This document shows, in pieces, positions 61,294 through 64,000 of a DNA stretch of 64,000 bases (its first letter is position 1; each line of letters begins with the position of its first letter). The notes below the pieces were generated by a model. That model had not been told where the DNA came from. It made no database searches and saw only the letters and a program-made list of their open reading frames with translations. Location of the stretch: positions 1,550,001 through 1,614,000 of the forward strand of contig NZ_JABXYU010000001.1 in NCBI RefSeq assembly GCF_013394795.1. Direction: 5' to 3'. The stretch is from Leptotrichia sp. oral taxon 223 (GTDB taxonomy: Bacteria > Fusobacteriota > Fusobacteriia > Fusobacteriales > Leptotrichiaceae). The translations under genes were made by a program, and so were the position numbers.

Positions 61294-63501
61294 ATGAAAA
61301 AGAACAAAAAAGAAAATCAGATTTTTCTTACGTTGCAGACAATAGGAAGGGCGTTCTTCCTGCCAGTTTCAATTTTGCCGGTTGCTGGATTGTTATTAGG
61401 TTTAGGGGCTTCGTTTACAAATCCTAAGACAATAGCATTTTATCATTTAGATGGATTACTTGCACAAGGGACACCTATGAATTATGTCCTTACTGTAATG
61501 AATAACGTTGGACTTGCAGTATTTGCTAATTTGCCTTTGATATTTGCGATGGCGGTAGCATTGGGAATGGCGAAAAAGGAAAAAGGGGTTGCGGTGCTGT
61601 CTTCTGGACTTTCGTTTATAATAATGCATACAACTATTAAAACGTTATTGGTATTTAGCGGAAAAATTTTACCTGATGGGACTGTTTCTGAAAAAGTGCT
61701 GGATGGTGCGATAAGTTCCGTTCTTGGTATACAAACGCTTGAAATGGGAGTGTTTGGGGGAATTATAGTAGGACTTGGAGTTGCATTTTTGCATAATAGA
61801 TTTTACAAGACAAAACTTCCTGCGGCAATATCATTTTTTTCAGGAGTTAGATTTGTGCCAATTATATGTACGTTTGCTTATATTGTTGTAGGATTTATTT
61901 CCTTTGCGATTTGGCCAGTTATTCAACAGGGAATATTCTCGATTGGAAGAGTTGTAACAGGTTCAGGGGACATTGGAATATTTATTTTTGGATTTATGGA
62001 AAGAATATTGATACCTTTTGGACTTCATCACATCTGGTATATTCCATTCTGGCAAACAGGACTGGGTGGAAGTGCAATGATAGACGGAACAATGGTTTCA
62101 GGGGCACAAAACATATTCTTTGCAGAATTAGTATCGCCAAATACTACACGTTTTAGCATTGATGCGGCGAAATTTATGACAGGAAAATATTCATTTATGA
62201 TGGGTGGACTTCCAGGAGCAGCTCTTGCAATGTATCATTGTGCAAAACCAAATAAAAAGAAAATAGTTGGAGGATTGTTACTTTCGGCGGCTTTAACAAG
62301 TTTTCTTACAGGGATTACAGAGCCTATTGAATTTACATTCTTATTCGTAGCGCCTTTCGTATTTGTTGTTCACTGTATTTTTGCAGGAATTTCATTTGCA
62401 CTTATGAGAATACTTGATATAGCGATAGGAACTACTTTTTCTTGTGGACTGATAGATTTCACATTATACGGAATATTACCAGGAAATTCAAAAACACATT
62501 GGCTTAGATTATTGCCAATATTTGTAATATATTTTGTACTTTACTATTTCTTCTTTAAATTTGTTATACAAAAATGGAACTTGAAAACTCCAGGAAGGGA
62601 AGATGATGATGAAGATACAAAATTATACACAAAAGATGATTACAATACTATGAGAGATAGCAGAAAACAGGGAGCAATAACAGAAGATACAGTTTCACAG
62701 GCAATTATAGATGGACTTGGAGGACTTGATAATTTTGGTGATGTTACGTGCTGTGCAACTAGACTGAGAATGCGTGTAAATAATATGGATTTAGTAAATG
62801 AAGCAGCATTAAAGCGTACAGGAGCAATGGGAGTTATCAAAAAAGGAAGTGGAATTCAAGTTGTATATGGGCCTACTGTGTCAGTTATTAAAAGTAACTT
62901 GACAGAATATATCGAAAAAATAAAAGAACACGGCATGGAAGCCTCATTTGCAGAAGAAAAACCAGCAAGAAATATAGATTTGAATGTGTTGAACTTGAGT
63001 GAAGATAGTGTAAATGAAAATTATGAATCGCTAGAGGCAATAAATCAGATAATTGCTCCGTATAAAGGTAAAATTTACGATATTGAAAACATTAGTGATA
63101 AAATATTTAATACAAAGGTTCTTGGAGATGGTTTTGCAATTGAAATTGAAGGTGATGAAATAATTGCTCCAACTGACGGAACAGTAGTAAATGTTTATAC
63201 AACAGAACATGCCTTTATCATTCAGGATAAATTTGGACATAATATTCTGATACACGTTGGACTTGGAACAGCGGGATTAAATGGAGAAGGTATAAAATTA
63301 TTTAAGAAAATAGGAGATACAGTTAAAAAAGGCGAAAAAATTGGTGCATTAGATAGAAATGCGATAACAAAAGCAGGAATTTCGTTAATTTCACCTGTAA
63401 CTTTCTTAAATGTAGACAAGGCAAAATATGGTATAAAAGTTGAAAAAACTGGAAATGTGGAAGCTGGGGAAGAAACAATTATATTTATAACAAAAAAATA
63501 A
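61294..63501 (+). CDS. Glucose-family PTS transporter EIICBA
   Basis: This 735-residue protein carries all three glucose-family PTS domains. EIIC (about 1-425) has ten or so membrane helices and GRAFFLPVSILPVAGLLLG and HHIWYIPFWQTGLGG. EIIB (about 450-535) has the phospho-cysteine motif DVTCCATRLRMR. EIIA (about 575-735) has the phospho-histidine site GHNILIHVGLGT. It imports and phosphorylates a hexose or glucoside; the closest types are PtsG, MalX and NagE, and sequence alone does not decide. I chose the ATG at 61294, five bases after GGAGG; a TTG at 61282 contains part of that site. A DeoR-family gene follows. Confidence 0.9.
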   Translation: MKKNKKENQIFLTLQTIGRAFFLPVSILPVAGLLLGLGASFTNPKTIAFYHLDGLLAQGTPMNYVLTVMNNVGLAVFANLPLIFAMAVALGMAKKEKGVAVLSSGLSFIIMHTTIKTLLVFSGKILPDGTVSEKVLDGAISSVLGIQTLEMGVFGGIIVGLGVAFLHNRFYKTKLPAAISFFSGVRFVPIICTFAYIVVGFISFAIWPVIQQGIFSIGRVVTGSGDIGIFIFGFMERILIPFGLHHIWYIPFWQTGLGGSAMIDGTMVSGAQNIFFAELVSPNTTRFSIDAAKFMTGKYSFMMGGLPGAALAMYHCAKPNKKKIVGGLLLSAALTSFLTGITEPIEFTFLFVAPFVFVVHCIFAGISFALMRILDIAIGTTFSCGLIDFTLYGILPGNSKTHWLRLLPIFVIYFVLYYFFFKFVIQKWNLKTPGREDDDEDTKLYTKDDYNTMRDSRKQGAITEDTVSQAIIDGLGGLDNFGDVTCCATRLRMRVNNMDLVNEAALKRTGAMGVIKKGSGIQVVYGPTVSVIKSNLTEYIEKIKEHGMEASFAEEKPARNIDLNVLNLSEDSVNENYESLEAINQIIAPYKGKIYDIENISDKIFNTKVLGDGFAIEIEGDEIIAPTDGTVVNVYTTEHAFIIQDKFGHNILIHVGLGTAGLNGEGIKLFKKIGDTVKKGEKIGALDRNAITKAGISLISPVTFLNVDKAKYGIKVEKTGNVEAGEETIIFITKK

Positions 63502-63511
63502 TTAACATAAT

Positions 63512-63541
63512 AAAGCCTCTATAATTATATAGGGGTTTTTA
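63512..63541 (+). terminator. Terminator of the PTS gene
   Basis: Twelve-base arms at 63512-63523 and 63528-63539 pair with two G-U wobbles around a four-base loop, with T at the end. Confidence 0.8.
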
Positions 63542-63673
63542 TATACATTATTAAATTAAAATATATAATAATTTTAATAGATATTAATTAGAATTTATAA
63601 AAAGTTTTTCTTGAAAATTTTTCTAATATTCGATAGAATAAAAAAAATAATATAAAGATTGGATATGATAAAA

Positions 63674-64000
63674 ATGCTTAAAAATGAAAGACAGGATATA
63701 ATTTTAATGAAACTTAATAATAAAGGTAAAGTTGTAGTCGGAGAACTTGCGATTGATTTGTCCGTTTCTGAAGATACGATAAGAAGAGATCTCGCTGAAA
63801 TGGATACAAAGGGACTTCTAAAAAGAGTTTTTGGTGGGGCATTGCCTTTAAACAGATATGCTTTAAATTATACGGAAAGACAGAATTTTGAGCCTGAACT
63901 AAAATACGAACTGGCATTAAAAGGTGTAAATTTACTAAAGGATGGGCAGTTAGTTGCGATAGACGGAAGTACAACAAATCTTCAATTAGCAAAAGCTATT
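63674..64000 (+). CDS. DeoR-family transcriptional regulator, 5' part
   Basis: The first 109 residues of this gene are present before the window ends. The N-terminal DeoR helix-turn-helix is clear: MLKNERQDIILMKLNNKGKV, then VGELAIDLSVSEDTIRRDL and the wing LLKRVFGGAL. The start of the sugar-phosphate-sensing domain follows (VAIDGSTTNLQLAKAI). An ATG at 63665 is in frame, but the family usually starts at MLK..R, so I prefer 63674. DeoR-type proteins sense phosphorylated sugars. It could control the PTS gene upstream or genes beyond the window. Confidence 0.88.
   Translation, partial: MLKNERQDIILMKLNNKGKVVVGELAIDLSVSEDTIRRDLAEMDTKGLLKRVFGGALPLNRYALNYTERQNFEPELKYELALKGVNLLKDGQLVAIDGSTTNLQLAKAI

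Noticed and set aside
1-64000. CRISPR arrays, prophage modules, restriction systems, tRNA or rRNA genes
   Set aside because: No regularly spaced repeats, phage genes, methylase or nuclease genes, T-arm sequences or rRNA segments were seen on reading the window.

Overview
The window is AT-rich, Gram-negative-type DNA that I assign to the Fusobacteriota, most likely Leptotrichia or a close relative. The grounds are the very low GC, the strong Shine-Dalgarno (SD) sites, an LptD-type outer-membrane assembly protein, OmpA-family proteins and lipoproteins, alongside Firmicute-like genes such as KtrAB, NrnA, a split transketolase and a short class I ManA. Genus is an inference. I see no rRNA, tRNA, CRISPR array, prophage or intact insertion sequence.

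Layout. 1-5.9 kb holds a complete L-ascorbate utilisation operon (ulaG-A-B-C-D-E-F). Its promoter lies at the left window edge and a long hairpin separates D from E. 5.9-10 kb holds an XRE regulator with a palindrome inside its promoter, then a two-gene transketolase and a phosphohexomutase. UlaF yields D-xylulose 5-phosphate, the substrate of transketolase, so these blocks fit metabolically. 10-17.6 kb is housekeeping: adk, map, der, an AI-2E-type transporter, a MarR regulator and the Ktr potassium pair. 17.7-31.5 kb holds a 1228-residue LptD homologue and cutC, then a largely minus-strand group: an OmpA-like protein, msrA, a MalY/PatB lyase divergent from a TetR regulator, small lipoproteins, nrnA, a SPOR protein, mtnN and manA.

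31.5-35.6 kb is the accessory-looking part. Two loci with the same plan each encode a 22-residue hydrophobic peptide on the minus strand. Each has a strong SD, a stretch just after the stop codon that can pair with that SD, its own terminator, and a probable convergent antisense RNA. I interpret them as paralogous type I toxin-antitoxin systems; neither peptide matches a family I can name. Between them lie three overlapping membrane-protein frames (possibly one broken gene), an acyltransferase, a small secreted protein, and a 340-bp MITE-like element with about 21-bp terminal inverted repeats.

35.6-51.8 kb is again housekeeping: tex, lldP, ileS, lspA, glyQ, glyS, an OmpA-family porin-like protein, ptsH, rpsA and ilvE. 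A palindrome-rich repeat block sits between lspA and glyQ. 52-60.6 kb is mostly minus strand: a low-molecular-weight tyrosine phosphatase, a sirtuin, pyrD (class 1A), a TPR/Sel1 protein, trxB, trxA, a divergent ArsR-rhodanese regulator facing a perfect palindrome next to the trxA promoter, a 5'-nucleotidase and a small secreted protein. 61-64 kb carries a glucose-family PTS EIICBA gene and the start of a DeoR-family regulator cut by the window end.

Several intergenic regions share a degenerate repeat of about 70-100 bp, and two further stretches look like free-standing small RNAs (promoter, hairpins, terminator).
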